Shown: positions 17,710-27,883, counted from the first letter of the stretch. The stretch: 64,000 nucleotides of DNA from Agarivorans sp. TSD2052 (GCF_023238625.1 NZ_CP096670.1:280501-344500), one strand, 5' to 3'. Program-made: numbers and translations. Notes: generated by a model not told the origin, from the letters alone.

Positions 17710-18366
17710 ATGGAGAACTATGTTGTCCCAGACCATTTGGCCATGCGTAACCAACCGAGCCAAGAGCGCACTAGACGACTAGTTGAAGACATTTTAGATA
17801 ACACTCTCGTGTTAATAAAGGAACAAGGCCTAGCCGCCGTTAATACTAATCTGATCGCCCAAAGTTGCGCTATTGATATTGCTTCTTTGTACCGCTTTTT
17901 TAAAAACAAAGAAGCCATTTTTTTCGCCTTGGCTCATCGTTGGTTTAAAAAAGTACAACGGGTTGTTGAAGAGTCAAATTTTCAGCAAGCGGTGGGTAAC
18001 ATTGTTGATTATGCTAATAGTGGTCAGATTAAAATTAACGCTTTAGCTGAAACAGAAGTGATGTTGGTAAGCTTTCACGAGTTATTTACGCATGACAAAG
18101 ACTTTAAAGCCCTTGAAAATTGGCACCGTTCTATTCTCATCGAGCATACCAAAGCCTCTTTTAGGCAGAATGGCTCTAACTGGGATGATGAAGCCTTAAC
18201 CAGTGTTTGTCTTTACCTATATGGTTTTACTAGAAATTTCATGGCTGGAACCATTGGCATTACTGCCGAAGAGCTGCACCATCAGTTTGCCTGGTATCAA
18301 ATTATGCTAGATAGACTTCGTGAGTTGGTACTAAAGCAGGCAGTGCCGACGCAGTTTTTACGCTAG
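17710..18366 (+). CDS. TetR-family transcriptional regulator
   Basis: 218 residues from the ATG at 17710, which has GAGG at 17701-17704; an earlier in-frame ATG at 17626 lacks a ribosome site. The helix-turn-helix is NTNLIAQSCAIDIASLYRFF followed by KNKEAIFFALAHRW, the standard TetR pattern (residues about 43-75). The C-terminal ligand domain is unclassified. Divergent from argA, which is probably coincidental. Its 3' end overlaps the convergent small gene by 9 bp. Target unknown; it may be self-regulating or control a distant pump. Confidence 0.88.
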   Translation: MENYVVPDHLAMRNQPSQERTRRLVEDILDNTLVLIKEQGLAAVNTNLIAQSCAIDIASLYRFFKNKEAIFFALAHRWFKKVQRVVEESNFQQAVGNIVDYANSGQIKINALAETEVMLVSFHELFTHDKDFKALENWHRSILIEHTKASFRQNGSNWDDEALTSVCLYLYGFTRNFMAGTIGITAEELHHQFAWYQIMLDRLRELVLKQAVPTQFLR

Positions 18367-18570
18367 TGCGTCACTGATCATATGCGCTTGACTGGTACTT
18401 GGGTATTCTTGTGCGTCTACCAGTTTTTCTGCGCCTAAGCAGTGAAGCCAAGAACCATAATCTAAGGTTTCGTCTCCTAGAATTAATTCTTTCAGTACCT
18501 GTTCAGACAAACCTTGAGTGATAGGTTTACAGCTGGGCCAAGATTTCCTGTCATTTTGTGCGATCGTCAC
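18358..18570 (-). CDS. Hypothetical small protein (70 aa)
   Basis: 70 residues on the minus strand with a GTG start at 18570, overlapping the TetR gene's last 9 bp tail to tail. No clear ribosome site. Sequence such as LSEQVLKELILGDETLDYGS suggests a helical protein with two cysteines; no family is recognised. It fills the gap between the TetR and HDOD genes and has no competing frame, which is the main support. Confidence 0.4.
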   Translation of the reverse strand: MTIAQNDRKSWPSCKPITQGLSEQVLKELILGDETLDYGSWLHCLGAEKLVDAQEYPSTSQAHMISDALA

Positions 18571-18742
18571 TGTATTTTCCGCGCCTATAAGGTCAAACTA
18601 TTCCGAATACATCTTTAGTGTGGGTCAATTAAGCAAAAAGCTAATTCATGACTTGTCGTATTGTGAAGTGGTGCTTAATTTTTGACCGTTTTGTGTGCCA
18701 AAGCCAGATTTGCTTCACACAATATTTTTAGGAGAGTTACCC

Positions 18743-19567
18743 ATGGAACTGGAAGCCTTTTTCCAGCAAGTTAAAAAACTTCCGGTGATGCCACAAATCA
18801 TGCAGGAATTATTAACCAGCATAAATGATGATAGCGTTGATCTTCACCACTTAGGAAGAAAGCTAGCCACTGATCAGTCGTTGGGAGCAAACGTACTTAA
18901 AATGGCAAACTCGGCTGCTTTTCGAGGGGTGAAGCAGATTGATTCTATAGAAGCCGCCGCTATCCGTTTGGGCTTAAAGCGGGTCCGCTCTATCGTTGTT
19001 GCCGCAGGTTTAAATGGCATGATGCCAACTAAAGGCTTCGACCAGCAGCAGTTTTGGTCACAAGCTATGTACGTAGCCTTGCTGTCTCAGGCCCTTGCCA
19101 AATGTACCGAGGTTGACCCTGACACCGCTTTTACCTGCGGTATGTTGCATAACTTTGGTGAATTGCTGATCGCGAGTGCCACACCTGAAGAGGCTGGTTT
19201 AATAGAGTTATGCCTTGAGAGTGGCGAAACCCGGGTATCGGCGCAAAGGCAAACCTTGGGCTTAGACTACGCGCAAATTGGCGGTGAGTTAGCCCATCGT
19301 TGGAATTTCTCTCCTTTAGTCACCGATGCGATCGAACAGCAACTTAACCCGATGGATTATGATGAGGTTTCTCAACCTGCGGTATTAATTCGTTTGGCTA
19401 TTTTCGCGCATCATGCGCTTGATGCAGGTTTAAGTGCTGAGATGGTATGCAGCAACTTACCGGCTCCGTTATGTGAGCTAGTTGGCCTCAATAAAGATAA
19501 TGCCACTCTATTTGTTGAGGAAGCATTAGAGCAAGCCGAAGACATGGTCTCTGCCAGTGTGGTTTAA
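18743..19567 (+). CDS. HDOD-domain signalling protein
   Basis: 274 residues from the ATG at 18743, with GGAGAG at 18731-18736. The HDOD domain covers about residues 7-205: KLPVMPQIMQELLTSIND, LATDQSLGANVLKMANSAAF, AIRLGLKRVRSIVVAAGLNG and a GMLHNFGELLIA helix. HDOD domains resemble HD phosphohydrolases but lack the full metal-binding set, and usually serve as interaction modules in chemotaxis, c-di-GMP or stress signalling. No extra output domain is present. Monocistronic by the terminator that follows. Confidence 0.9.
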   Translation: MELEAFFQQVKKLPVMPQIMQELLTSINDDSVDLHHLGRKLATDQSLGANVLKMANSAAFRGVKQIDSIEAAAIRLGLKRVRSIVVAAGLNGMMPTKGFDQQQFWSQAMYVALLSQALAKCTEVDPDTAFTCGMLHNFGELLIASATPEEAGLIELCLESGETRVSAQRQTLGLDYAQIGGELAHRWNFSPLVTDAIEQQLNPMDYDEVSQPAVLIRLAIFAHHALDAGLSAEMVCSNLPAPLCELVGLNKDNATLFVEEALEQAEDMVSASVV

Positions 19568-19587
19568 GCAGACATACATCTTGTTTT

Positions 19588-19614
19588 AAAAAAGGGCTGC
19601 CTAAGCCCTTTTTT
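19588..19614. terminator. Bidirectional intrinsic terminator
   Basis: Perfect 11-bp stem AAAAAAGGGCT (19588-19598) with AGCCCTTTTTT (19604-19614). It serves the HDOD gene and, from the other side, the RND efflux operon, whose last stop is at 19674. Confidence 0.85.
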
Positions 19615-19673
19615 ATATCCACATTTTGCCTCATTAGGCTCATCTAAACCTAGAGGCACTATCTACCTTGGGT

Positions 19674-22600
19674 TTAGCTAGCTGATTTTTCAAATCCTTG
19701 TCGCCACCACGCTTTTAATCCATGTAAACCGCGCTTCGCATCTTCTAGCAGTAAATAGTTCACTGGTACTATCAATAAAGTGATCATGGTGGCGAAGAGA
19801 ATACCGAAGCCTAAGGATACCGCCATAGGAATCAAAAATTGAGCTTGGGTACTTTTCTCAAAAATTAACGGCATTAAACCGGCAAAGGTAGTTAAAGACG
19901 TTAAAATCACCGCTCTGAAGCGGGCCACTCCAGCATTGGTCACTGCCGTGAGCAATTCGACACCTTTAGCGCGTTGGCGGTTTATGTAGTCAACTAACAC
20001 CAAGCTATCGTTAACTACAACCCCAGTTAAGGCAAGCATCCCCATCATGCTCATAATGGTTAATGGCATGCCCATGATCATATGACCGACTACAGCGCCC
20101 ACCGCGCCATAGGGAATAATCGACATCACAACTAAAGGTTGCCAGTAAGAGCCAAACGGTATCGCCAATAGTCCGTAAATCACAAACAGCACAAATATCA
20201 AACCCAAGCCTAAGCTTGAAAAAGAATCACGCTGCTCTTTGGCTTCGCCCTCTAAGCTGGCATTAACCTGCGGATAAGCCACTAAGGTGTCACTTAGCCA
20301 TTGTTGTAACTCACTTTTTATTACTTCGATATTGGCCTGTGCTTTATTAACGTCGGCACGAATGTTTTGCGTACGTAAGCGATCAATACGGGTGATGGTG
20401 GCCGGGCTTTGCGAAGGCGTAATGGTGGCCACTTCACTAAATGGAAGCTCCGCTCCGGTGGGCGTTCGAATTAGCATAGTATTTAAATTGTACTGTGAAC
20501 GCCGTTCGCTGGCAGGGTAACGAACATACACTTTTACATCTTCTTTGCCGCGTTGAATTCGTTGTACTTGGTAGCCGAAGAAAGCACTACGTACTTGCTG
20601 TGCTAAGTCGTTTAGGCTCAACCCTAAGGCTTGTGCCTGTGGCTTAATATTTAGCTGTAACTCAAGTTTGCCATTGGCGAGGCTGTCTTCAACGTCAAAC
20701 ACTGCAGGATACTCCGCCAGCTTTTGTTTGGTTAAGCTAGCCACCTGTGCCATAGCGGCAAAATCGTTACTGCTTAGTTGCACATCTAAGGGCGATCCTC
20801 CGCGGCCAATTTCTGCTCGAAAGGTGAGGCTTTCAGCGCCGGGTAAGCCGCCGATCAATTGACGCCATTCTTTGACTAATTGACTGCTAGTAACGTTGTC
20901 GGTGCGCGACTCTGGGGGCTCAATCTCAAATATGACTCGGCCAACATTACTTTGACCGCTACCTGAGCCTCCACTCGAACCACTGGTTGCTAAGATATTT
21001 AAAATAATGCTGTCACCGCCATCAGGGTCGCGATATTTGTCTTGCAGGATTAAGGCCGCATCTAACATGCGATTGATGTAGTTGTCGGTGGTATTAAAAG
21101 CGGTTCCTGCCGGCATCACTAAGCTTGCTCTCGCGGTTTCGCTAGGTACTCTAGGGAAGAAAATGAACCTCACCCAGCCTGATGTTGCTAAAGATAAAAT
21201 GATGATGAAAATGCTAATGGCGACACTGGCACTGAGTAAGCGTCTAGATAACACCCGTTTTAGTAGTGGGCGGTAAAAGCGCAAAATGGCATTTTCGAAA
21301 CCATCTGCAATTTTGTTTTGCCAATAGCTAAAACGGCCCTGTTTATTTGGATCTACCGGTTTTATGTGTTTTAAGTGAGCCGGCAGAATCAATTTTGATT
21401 CGACGAGAGAAAATAACAACACTGGAATCACAATCAGCGGGATTTGCGCAAAAATTTTGCCGCGAACCCCATCAATCATCATCAAAGGTAAAAAAGCGGC
21501 CACGGTGGTTAATACCCCAAAGGTAACCGGAACCGCAACTTCTTGAGTACCTTTAATTGCAGCGTGAAGGGGCTCTTCCCCGGCCTTAAGATGGGTGTAT
21601 ATATTTTCTCCGGTGACAATCGCATCATCAACCAAGATCCCCAGCACCATAATAAAGGCAAACAAGGAAATAATATTAATGGTGACATCTAGGGTTGGCA
21701 TCAGTAATAAGCCACCCATAAAGCTGATTGGGATACCTATACATACCCAAACCGCAATGGCTGGGCGCAGAAAAATAGCCAATAGCAAAGCCACTAATAT
21801 ACAGCCTTGGATCGCGCTATTTTTGAGGGTATTGAGACGCGCTTTAACAATCTTGGCACTATCACGCCAATAGTTGAGTGACAAGCCTTGGGGCAGAAAG
21901 GCTTGCTTGTCGACGATGTATTGTTTTACCGCTTCTGAGATAGCAATTGCGCTTTGGTCACCCACTCGGTAAACCTCAATCATTACCGCAGGCTGATTAT
22001 TAAAGCGATTAACGATAGGCGTTTCTTCGAAACCGTCCACAACTGTGGCTATATCCGACAGTTTAATTCGAGTACCGTCTGCTCGACTGATAATCACCAG
22101 ATCGTCAAAGTCACCACCAATGTAAGCTTGTCCTTTGGTGCGCAACAGTATTTCACCACCTTGGGTTTTTACCGAGCCAGCGGACAAATCCAGAGAAGCT
22201 TGGCGGATGGTTTCGGCTACTTTACTCAGTTCTAAGCCGTATTCACGAAGCTTTTGTTCAGACACCTCAATGGATATTTCATAAGGGGCAACCGAATCGA
22301 GTTCTACTTGGGTTAGCTCAGGTAATTGTAACAATTCATCACGAATAGATTCGGCTACGAGTCGTAATTCTTTGTGTTTCAGCTCGCCAGAGATGGCAAC
22401 GGTAATCGTTTCGCGCTTTCTTTGACTTAGGCTCACGACTGGGCGCTCGGCATCACTGGGAAAGGTATTGATGGCGTCGATTCGAGACTTAATGTCGCTC
22501 ATTACATCTCGAGTGTCATAGCGTGAATTGATTTCAGCGCTGACGCGAGCAGCCCCTTCTTGGGAGACTGAGGAAATTTGCTCGACTCCCTCGATATCGC

Positions 22601-22820
22601 TAATCGCTTCTTCGATGCGAATTGCTAGGCTCTCTTCGCTTTCTTCTGGGCTTGAGCCCGGTAAGGCGATGCTTACGTTTACCATGTCCAGTTCAAACTC
22701 TGGGAACACTTCAAGCGGCAAGCGAAATTTAGCCGAGTACAAACCCAGGCCAACAATGAGCACCATGAGTAAATTGGCCGCTACATGGTTGCGGGTAAAC
22801 CAAGCAATCATTCCGTGCAT
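19674..22820 (-). CDS. RND efflux pump, inner-membrane permease
   Basis: 1048 residues, the normal size for an AcrB-family proton antiporter that drives drugs or other toxic compounds through a tripartite channel. It starts MHGMIAWFTRNHVAANLLMV and shows the two-fold pattern of one membrane segment, a large periplasmic loop and five or six more segments, twice. The proton-relay motif GILVDDAIVTGENI keeps both aspartates, and the second half has GVVVNDSLVLVDYI. The loop contains TSGSSGGSGSGQSN, an unusually Gly/Ser-rich stretch. Last gene of the operon, 3 bp after the adaptor. Substrate unknown. Confidence 0.95.
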   Translation of the reverse strand: MHGMIAWFTRNHVAANLLMVLIVGLGLYSAKFRLPLEVFPEFELDMVNVSIALPGSSPEESEESLAIRIEEAISDIEGVEQISSVSQEGAARVSAEINSRYDTRDVMSDIKSRIDAINTFPSDAERPVVSLSQRKRETITVAISGELKHKELRLVAESIRDELLQLPELTQVELDSVAPYEISIEVSEQKLREYGLELSKVAETIRQASLDLSAGSVKTQGGEILLRTKGQAYIGGDFDDLVIISRADGTRIKLSDIATVVDGFEETPIVNRFNNQPAVMIEVYRVGDQSAIAISEAVKQYIVDKQAFLPQGLSLNYWRDSAKIVKARLNTLKNSAIQGCILVALLLAIFLRPAIAVWVCIGIPISFMGGLLLMPTLDVTINIISLFAFIMVLGILVDDAIVTGENIYTHLKAGEEPLHAAIKGTQEVAVPVTFGVLTTVAAFLPLMMIDGVRGKIFAQIPLIVIPVLLFSLVESKLILPAHLKHIKPVDPNKQGRFSYWQNKIADGFENAILRFYRPLLKRVLSRRLLSASVAISIFIIILSLATSGWVRFIFFPRVPSETARASLVMPAGTAFNTTDNYINRMLDAALILQDKYRDPDGGDSIILNILATSGSSGGSGSGQSNVGRVIFEIEPPESRTDNVTSSQLVKEWRQLIGGLPGAESLTFRAEIGRGGSPLDVQLSSNDFAAMAQVASLTKQKLAEYPAVFDVEDSLANGKLELQLNIKPQAQALGLSLNDLAQQVRSAFFGYQVQRIQRGKEDVKVYVRYPASERRSQYNLNTMLIRTPTGAELPFSEVATITPSQSPATITRIDRLRTQNIRADVNKAQANIEVIKSELQQWLSDTLVAYPQVNASLEGEAKEQRDSFSSLGLGLIFVLFVIYGLLAIPFGSYWQPLVVMSIIPYGAVGAVVGHMIMGMPLTIMSMMGMLALTGVVVNDSLVLVDYINRQRAKGVELLTAVTNAGVARFRAVILTSLTTFAGLMPLIFEKSTQAQFLIPMAVSLGFGILFATMITLLIVPVNYLLLEDAKRGLHGLKAWWRQGFEKSAS

Positions 22821-22823
22821 GGC

Positions 22824-23987
22824 TTACTCTCCTACCGCTTGTGCTGGGGTGCCACTGATCACTCTGCCCAGTGGCGTTGTGACCAGTACCTGCCCATTTT
22901 CAATGCCGCCTTCAATGATGAAGTGTTGCGGGTCTTGCCAAACCACATCCACGCTTTTACGTTGCAGTAATCCATCTTCAAGAATAATGACTTGTTGGTC
23001 TGAGTAAAGTGCACTGCGGGGTATTACAAACACATTGTTGAGGGTATTGCCGGTGATGCTTGCACTAACAAATTGGCCAATTTTTAACGGTGGTTTATCT
23101 TCATTTGCTGGGCCATAAGGATCATCAATTTGTGCCACTACAAACAGCTGTCGGCTGCTGCTGTCTAACGCCGCTTCACTGCGCTCTATTTGTGCTTGCC
23201 AGCTAAATTGCTTATTACCAAACTGAGTACTGACTTGAACCTCGGGTTTAGCCTCTGAGCTGTCCCGTTGGCGGTAGTTTTCAGGAATGCTTAATACACT
23301 TTGTTCACGTGAGCTTAACGGTAAACGTATTTCTAGGTAGTCAATGGCATAACTGCTGGCCAGCTTAGTTCCACTGCTGACGTATTCGCCCAGTTCTACA
23401 TTTTTGTCGATGATTCTACCGGCGTAAGGCGCGCGAATAATGGTCCTTTCTAAGTCCAACTTGGCTTTCGTTAACTTAGCTTTTGCCGAGGCTGAAGCCG
23501 CCTGTTGGGCTGCCAGTTGGGGTTTACGTAATACTAAGTCATTGGCCGGTTTACCTTTGCCTAAACGCTTCCAATCACGCAATGCTTGTTCTACTTTGGC
23601 TGACTCTTCTGCTAATTGCAGTTGGGTGGTCTGTAGTTCTGCTTCGGCAATGGTAATCGCGTTCTGATAGTCTCTGGCATCAATTTTTAGTAGTACTTCA
23701 CCTTTTTCAAAAAAGGCTCCTTCACGAAAGTTGGCTGCTACATAGGTAATACTGCCAGCAACTTGAGAGATCAAGTTAGCTTCGGTATGAGCTTGAATGC
23801 TGCCGTAAGAATTAACTTTAGCAACATAGTCTTGTGCTTGAAGCGGGCTGACTTCTACCGATAATTTAGCTATTTGTGCCTTGGGCTTGCGTTGCGCCTC
23901 TGGTTTATTTGCTTTGATATATTGGCTAACCGCAATGCCGATGATGATAACGATTAACGGCAAACTCAATCTCAGTAATTTGGCCAT
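22824..23987 (-). CDS. RND efflux membrane-fusion (adaptor) protein
   Basis: 387 residues. One N-terminal membrane anchor (LRLSLPLIVIIIGIAVSQYI) and then the adaptor order: first half of the lipoyl domain (AHTEANLISQVAGSI), an alpha-helical hairpin about 95-165 (AEAELQTTQLQLAEESAKVE), the second lipoyl half (RTIIRAPYAGRIIDKNVELGEYV), beta-barrel and membrane-proximal domains. It links the pump to the outer-membrane factor. Lies between the two with 3 and 6 bp spacing, so all three are one operon. Confidence 0.93.
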   Translation of the reverse strand: MAKLLRLSLPLIVIIIGIAVSQYIKANKPEAQRKPKAQIAKLSVEVSPLQAQDYVAKVNSYGSIQAHTEANLISQVAGSITYVAANFREGAFFEKGEVLLKIDARDYQNAITIAEAELQTTQLQLAEESAKVEQALRDWKRLGKGKPANDLVLRKPQLAAQQAASASAKAKLTKAKLDLERTIIRAPYAGRIIDKNVELGEYVSSGTKLASSYAIDYLEIRLPLSSREQSVLSIPENYRQRDSSEAKPEVQVSTQFGNKQFSWQAQIERSEAALDSSSRQLFVVAQIDDPYGPANEDKPPLKIGQFVSASITGNTLNNVFVIPRSALYSDQQVIILEDGLLQRKSVDVVWQDPQHFIIEGGIENGQVLVTTPLGRVISGTPAQAVGE

Positions 23988-23993
23988 TGTAGG

Positions 23994-25409
23994 CTAAGCT
24001 CCAGGTTCAAATAGTGGTTCTGAGGCAAAGGCCTCACGGGTAGTTTGTGGCTGATTCAAGCTGCCACCTAAGGCTAGGTATAGCGCGATACGGTTTTGTA
24101 ACTGTAAATTGAGTGCGCTAATCGCGCTGCTTCGAGCGTCAAAGGCGCGTCGCTGAGACTCGAGTACCGTTACGTAGCCATTTAAACCCGCTAAATAGTT
24201 TTCAAAGGCGAGGGTTTCCGCTTGTTTTGAGTCTTCAGCTGCGGCCGCTAACAATTGGGCATTTTGATAGAGGCTGGGTTCAAGATTTAAGCGCTCTTCT
24301 ACCTCGGCAAAACCGCTTAATACTTGCTCTAGATAGGCTGCGTTGAGTGATTGAGCGCGGGCATATTGCTGTAATTGCAAGTTTTCTCGGCGGTTGGCGT
24401 CAAATATGGGCGCTGTAATACCGGCAAATAATGACCACACAACTGAATCACCATTTAATAACTGATTAAGTTGTTCACTCTGGCTACCACCGCTGGCGGT
24501 TAGCGTGAGGCTAGGAAAGCGATCGCGATAGGCGGCATACACCCGCAGGTCGGCTGCGGCTAATTGGTATTGGGCAGCCTTAATATCATGTCTACGTTGC
24601 AGTAATTCAGACGGTACACCGGCAGGAAGGGTGTCTAAAGGAACGTTTAACTCACCCTCGACTAAAATGGTGCCGCTGGGATAACGCCCTAGTAGCAATT
24701 CTAGCTCTCTTTGCGCTTGGCTTAGTTGGTTGACTCGATTATTTTGTTGTACTTGGGCTGCACTTAAATCGGCTCGGGCTAAATACACATCTAAGGCACT
24801 ATTAAGGCCACTTTGGTAACTCTCATCAATAATCTGCAAATTGGCTTTGAGATTGCTAAAACGCTCGTTAATCAAGGCCAGCTGCTGCTGAGCTTCAAGC
24901 ACGTTGTACCATTGTTGTGCGGTGGTAGCCGCTAAATCAATTTGCTGTTGTTGCCATTGTTCAAAACTGACTTTTGCATCAAGCACCGCGGCTTGTTGGC
25001 GAGCATCGAGTTTGCCTAACCAGTCAATCTCCCAGCTGAAATCAACACCTAAGCTGAGTTGAGAGGTTGAGCTGCTATTCGCGCCGCTGCGTTGCCCACT
25101 AACAAAAGCATTAACACTAGGCCATTGTTGGGCGTTTTCAATTTGTATCTGATAAAGCTGCTGGTCTAGCGAATAACCAGCTTGTCGCAGCGCGGGATTG
25201 CTGCTTAGCGCTTCTGTGACTAACTCTTGCAAGGGGACAGGCAGGGCTTGTTCGAAGCGTTGGTCAACAAAGCTGCCTGATTGATAGCTGCTGGTCCAAC
25301 TAGGGGCTGAAACTTCAGGAACCTCGTTGTGATTAGGAGTATCGGTCATACTACATCCTAGTAGCAGCGTGCTCCCTAATATGATCCACGCCCTTAACAG
25401 CCGCTGCAT
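23994..25409 (-). CDS. Outer-membrane efflux lipoprotein (TolC/NodT family)
   Basis: 471 residues, first gene of the efflux operon. The N-terminus MQRLLRAWIILGSTLLLGC-S is a lipoprotein signal with lipobox LLGC. Two OEP repeats follow, with long Gln/Ala-rich helices typical of the TolC tunnel (QWYNVLEAQQQLALINERF, AVLDAKVSFEQWQQQQIDLA) and SLGVDFSWEIDWLGKLDARQ, a NodT hallmark. It forms the exit duct for the pump. No regulator gene adjoins the operon. Confidence 0.92.
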   Translation of the reverse strand: MQRLLRAWIILGSTLLLGCSMTDTPNHNEVPEVSAPSWTSSYQSGSFVDQRFEQALPVPLQELVTEALSSNPALRQAGYSLDQQLYQIQIENAQQWPSVNAFVSGQRSGANSSSTSQLSLGVDFSWEIDWLGKLDARQQAAVLDAKVSFEQWQQQQIDLAATTAQQWYNVLEAQQQLALINERFSNLKANLQIIDESYQSGLNSALDVYLARADLSAAQVQQNNRVNQLSQAQRELELLLGRYPSGTILVEGELNVPLDTLPAGVPSELLQRRHDIKAAQYQLAAADLRVYAAYRDRFPSLTLTASGGSQSEQLNQLLNGDSVVWSLFAGITAPIFDANRRENLQLQQYARAQSLNAAYLEQVLSGFAEVEERLNLEPSLYQNAQLLAAAAEDSKQAETLAFENYLAGLNGYVTVLESQRRAFDARSSAISALNLQLQNRIALYLALGGSLNQPQTTREAFASEPLFEPGA

Positions 25410-25535
25410 CTTTATCCCTATTTAAATTGAATATCCTTATTAGCGTTATTTAACGTTGCCAATAGCGTGTTGTCGATAGCCAATGCCGCGCTTTTACACA
25501 ATCTTTACAGAAAAGCCGAATAATTGATTTTTTTG

Positions 25536-26240
25536 TCAGACATTTTGACGATACATTTGCAAAATCCAAGTAAACACCAGCTCTGCGTTAAGTGTATGAT
25601 TTAGACTCGACTTAGCTAAAACGAACTGATTGGGCGATAAGATCAGTTGTCTTTTATCAATTAGCGCTGCGGCGTAGTCTTTATCAAATTCAGGATGTCC
25701 TTGAATAGCAAAGATATGTTCGCTGATCTGAAACATGAAATAGGGGCAAAAGTCACTACTGGCTAACAGCACTGCTGCATCGGGTAATTGGCTGACCTGA
25801 TCTTGGTGACTGACTAAAATATTAAAGCTTTCGCTACTTAGCTCAGACCATGAAGGGGGCTTAGTTAAGCTATTTTGAGCAACGCCTAAACCCCAACCTT
25901 TATCTGATTTACTAACCGCACCACCTAGTGCTCGGGCGATTATTTGATGGCCGAAACAAATACCTGCTAAGGGGCGTTTTAGCTGGTGGCATTGCTGTAT
26001 CCAAGTTTGCAATTGCAATATCCATGGATGCTGATCATAAGCGTTATGTCGGCTGCCGGTGATCAGAAAGCCATCAAAGTCCTCCAGTTCAGGTAACTCA
26101 CCTTCTAGGGTGTTAAATATTTGATAACTTAAGCGAGAGTCCTGCGCCGATAAATGGTGAATGAACATATCGGGATATTCACCAAAGGTTTTGGCTAAAT
26201 GCGGGTCTACTCGATCGCAGTTAAGAATAGCAATCTGCAT
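25536..26240 (-). CDS. Class I glutamine amidotransferase-like protein (GuaA-type GATase)
   Basis: 234 residues. The nucleophile elbow GICFGHQIIARALGG (Cys near residue 95), the catalytic-triad His-x-Glu in GHPEF near 185, and FLITGSRHNAYD match stand-alone GMP-synthase-like GATase domains. Such proteins hydrolyse glutamine or gamma-glutamyl compounds. The divergent aldehyde dehydrogenase and the polyamine genes 7 kb away make a gamma-glutamyl-GABA hydrolase role conceivable, but the sequence is nearer to GuaA-type than to PuuD, so this remains a guess. An AT-rich divergent promoter region separates it from the dehydrogenase. Confidence 0.85.
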   Translation of the reverse strand: MQIAILNCDRVDPHLAKTFGEYPDMFIHHLSAQDSRLSYQIFNTLEGELPELEDFDGFLITGSRHNAYDQHPWILQLQTWIQQCHQLKRPLAGICFGHQIIARALGGAVSKSDKGWGLGVAQNSLTKPPSWSELSSESFNILVSHQDQVSQLPDAAVLLASSDFCPYFMFQISEHIFAIQGHPEFDKDYAAALIDKRQLILSPNQFVLAKSSLNHTLNAELVFTWILQMYRQNV

Positions 26241-26373
26241 CTTTGGATTCCTAAAATAAACAATGCTTCAAACATAAACTGTTAAATAAATTGTATCAAC
26301 CCTAGAATAATAATTAATATTTGTGTAGTTTTGTTAATTATTGAATGACAGTGATGGTTTACTCGGAGGTAAC

Positions 26374-27870
26374 ATGACGCAACATGATGTGCAGTATTGG
26401 CAGCAACAGGCTCTTCAATTAGAGTTTCCGCAACAAGCATTTATTAACGGGAAGTTCGTAGATGCTGTTTCTGGTAAGACCTTTGCTTGCATCAATCCGG
26501 CGAACGGTGAGCGATTAGCCAGCGTTGCCGAGTGTGATGCCGCCGATGTAGAGATTGCGGTAAAGGCGGCCCGTGATGCCTATACCCAAGGTGTTTGGTC
26601 AAATAAAGCCCCGGCCGAGCGCAAAGCCGTGTTACTAAAATTTGCTGCTTTGATCGATCAGCACCATTCACAATTAGCCTTGTTAGAAAGCTTAGACATG
26701 GGCAAGCCTATCGCTGATGCGCTATCTTACGATGCGTCGGCAGCGGCTCGTTGCATAGCTTGGAATGCCGAAGCTATCGACAAACTTTATGATGAAGTTG
26801 CCCCTGTCACCCGTGATGCCTTAGCCCTAGTGACCCGAGAAGCCTTAGGGGTGGTAGCGGCAATCGTACCGTGGAATTTTCCCTTAGTGATGGCGTCTTG
26901 GAAAATTGGTCCAGCTTTAGCTACTGGTAATTCGGTCATTCTTAAACCTTCTGAAAAATCACCATTGAGTGCATTAATGTTGGCTAAATTGGCTCAACAA
27001 GCGGGCATTCCTGATGGTGTGTTTAACGTACTGCCAGGATATGGGCATACGGCTGGCCAAGCTTTAGCGCTGCACATGGATGTAGACTGTATTACCTTCA
27101 CAGGCTCAACTGGGGTGGGTAAAAAGCTAGTAGAGTTTTCTGGTCAATCTAACCTTAAGCGCGCTTTTATGGAGTGTGGTGGCAAGAGCCCAAACTTAGT
27201 CTGCGCCGATGTGGCTGACCTCGATAAAGCCGCGGCAACCGCGGTAGCGTCGATCTTTTATAACCAAGGTGAAGTATGTACTGCAGCCTCACGGTTAATT
27301 GTACATCGCAGTATCCATAAATTATTGCTCGACAAAATGCTAAATTTAGTCGAGCAATGGCAGCCTAGTAATCCTCTCGACCCAACAACAAGTATGGGAG
27401 CCATGGTGGATGAAGCGCAGATGCAACGGGTGCTTGGCTTTATTGAAGGAGCAAAAAGCCAAGGTGCAACATTACTGTGTGGTGGCGAGCAAGCCCTACA
27501 ACACACAGGCGGCTTCTATATACAGCCTACAATTTTCGACGATGTAGATGCCAGCCTCGACATTGTGAAGCAAGAAATATTTGGCCCGGTATTAGTGGTG
27601 CAAGTATTTGATGACTTAGAGCAGGGCATAGCCTTAGCCAACGATACCGACTTTGGTTTAGCGGCGGGTGTATGGACTGCGGATCTCAATACAGCGGTTC
27701 GCACTTCTCGAGCTTTGCGAGCGGGTACGGTGTTTGTTAATAATTGGGATGGTGGAGACATGACTATGCCATTTGGCGGTTTTAAACAGTCAGGCAATGG
27801 CCGCGACAAGTCATTACACGCTTTGGATAAGTATACCGAGCTCAAATCTACCTGGATAGATTTAACGTAG
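26374..27870 (+). CDS. puuC: Aldehyde dehydrogenase, gamma-glutamyl-gamma-aminobutyraldehyde type
   Basis: 498 residues from the ATG at 26374, preceded by CGGAGGTAAC; the frame extends upstream to 26341 without a ribosome site. NAD(P)-dependent oxidation of aldehydes to acids. Motifs: IVPWNFPL, the Rossmann loop FTGSTGVGKK, the general base in MECGGKSPN, the nucleophile in NQGEVCTAASRL and the EIFGPVL segment. Similarity in length and in the GVWSNKAPAERKAVL stretch to PuuC/KauB suggests the polyamine pathway; the nearby puuA, puuB and spuC genes agree. ALDH family certain, exact substrate inferred. Confidence 0.88.
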   Translation: MTQHDVQYWQQQALQLEFPQQAFINGKFVDAVSGKTFACINPANGERLASVAECDAADVEIAVKAARDAYTQGVWSNKAPAERKAVLLKFAALIDQHHSQLALLESLDMGKPIADALSYDASAAARCIAWNAEAIDKLYDEVAPVTRDALALVTREALGVVAAIVPWNFPLVMASWKIGPALATGNSVILKPSEKSPLSALMLAKLAQQAGIPDGVFNVLPGYGHTAGQALALHMDVDCITFTGSTGVGKKLVEFSGQSNLKRAFMECGGKSPNLVCADVADLDKAAATAVASIFYNQGEVCTAASRLIVHRSIHKLLLDKMLNLVEQWQPSNPLDPTTSMGAMVDEAQMQRVLGFIEGAKSQGATLLCGGEQALQHTGGFYIQPTIFDDVDASLDIVKQEIFGPVLVVQVFDDLEQGIALANDTDFGLAAGVWTADLNTAVRTSRALRAGTVFVNNWDGGDMTMPFGGFKQSGNGRDKSLHALDKYTELKSTWIDLT

Positions 27871-27883
27871 TGGGCCAGTAAGC

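Noticed and set aside
25536-26240. Calling the GATase PuuD
   Set aside because: Although it lies beside the puuC-like gene, its motifs follow stand-alone GuaA-type amidotransferases more than PuuD; the name would overstate the evidence.
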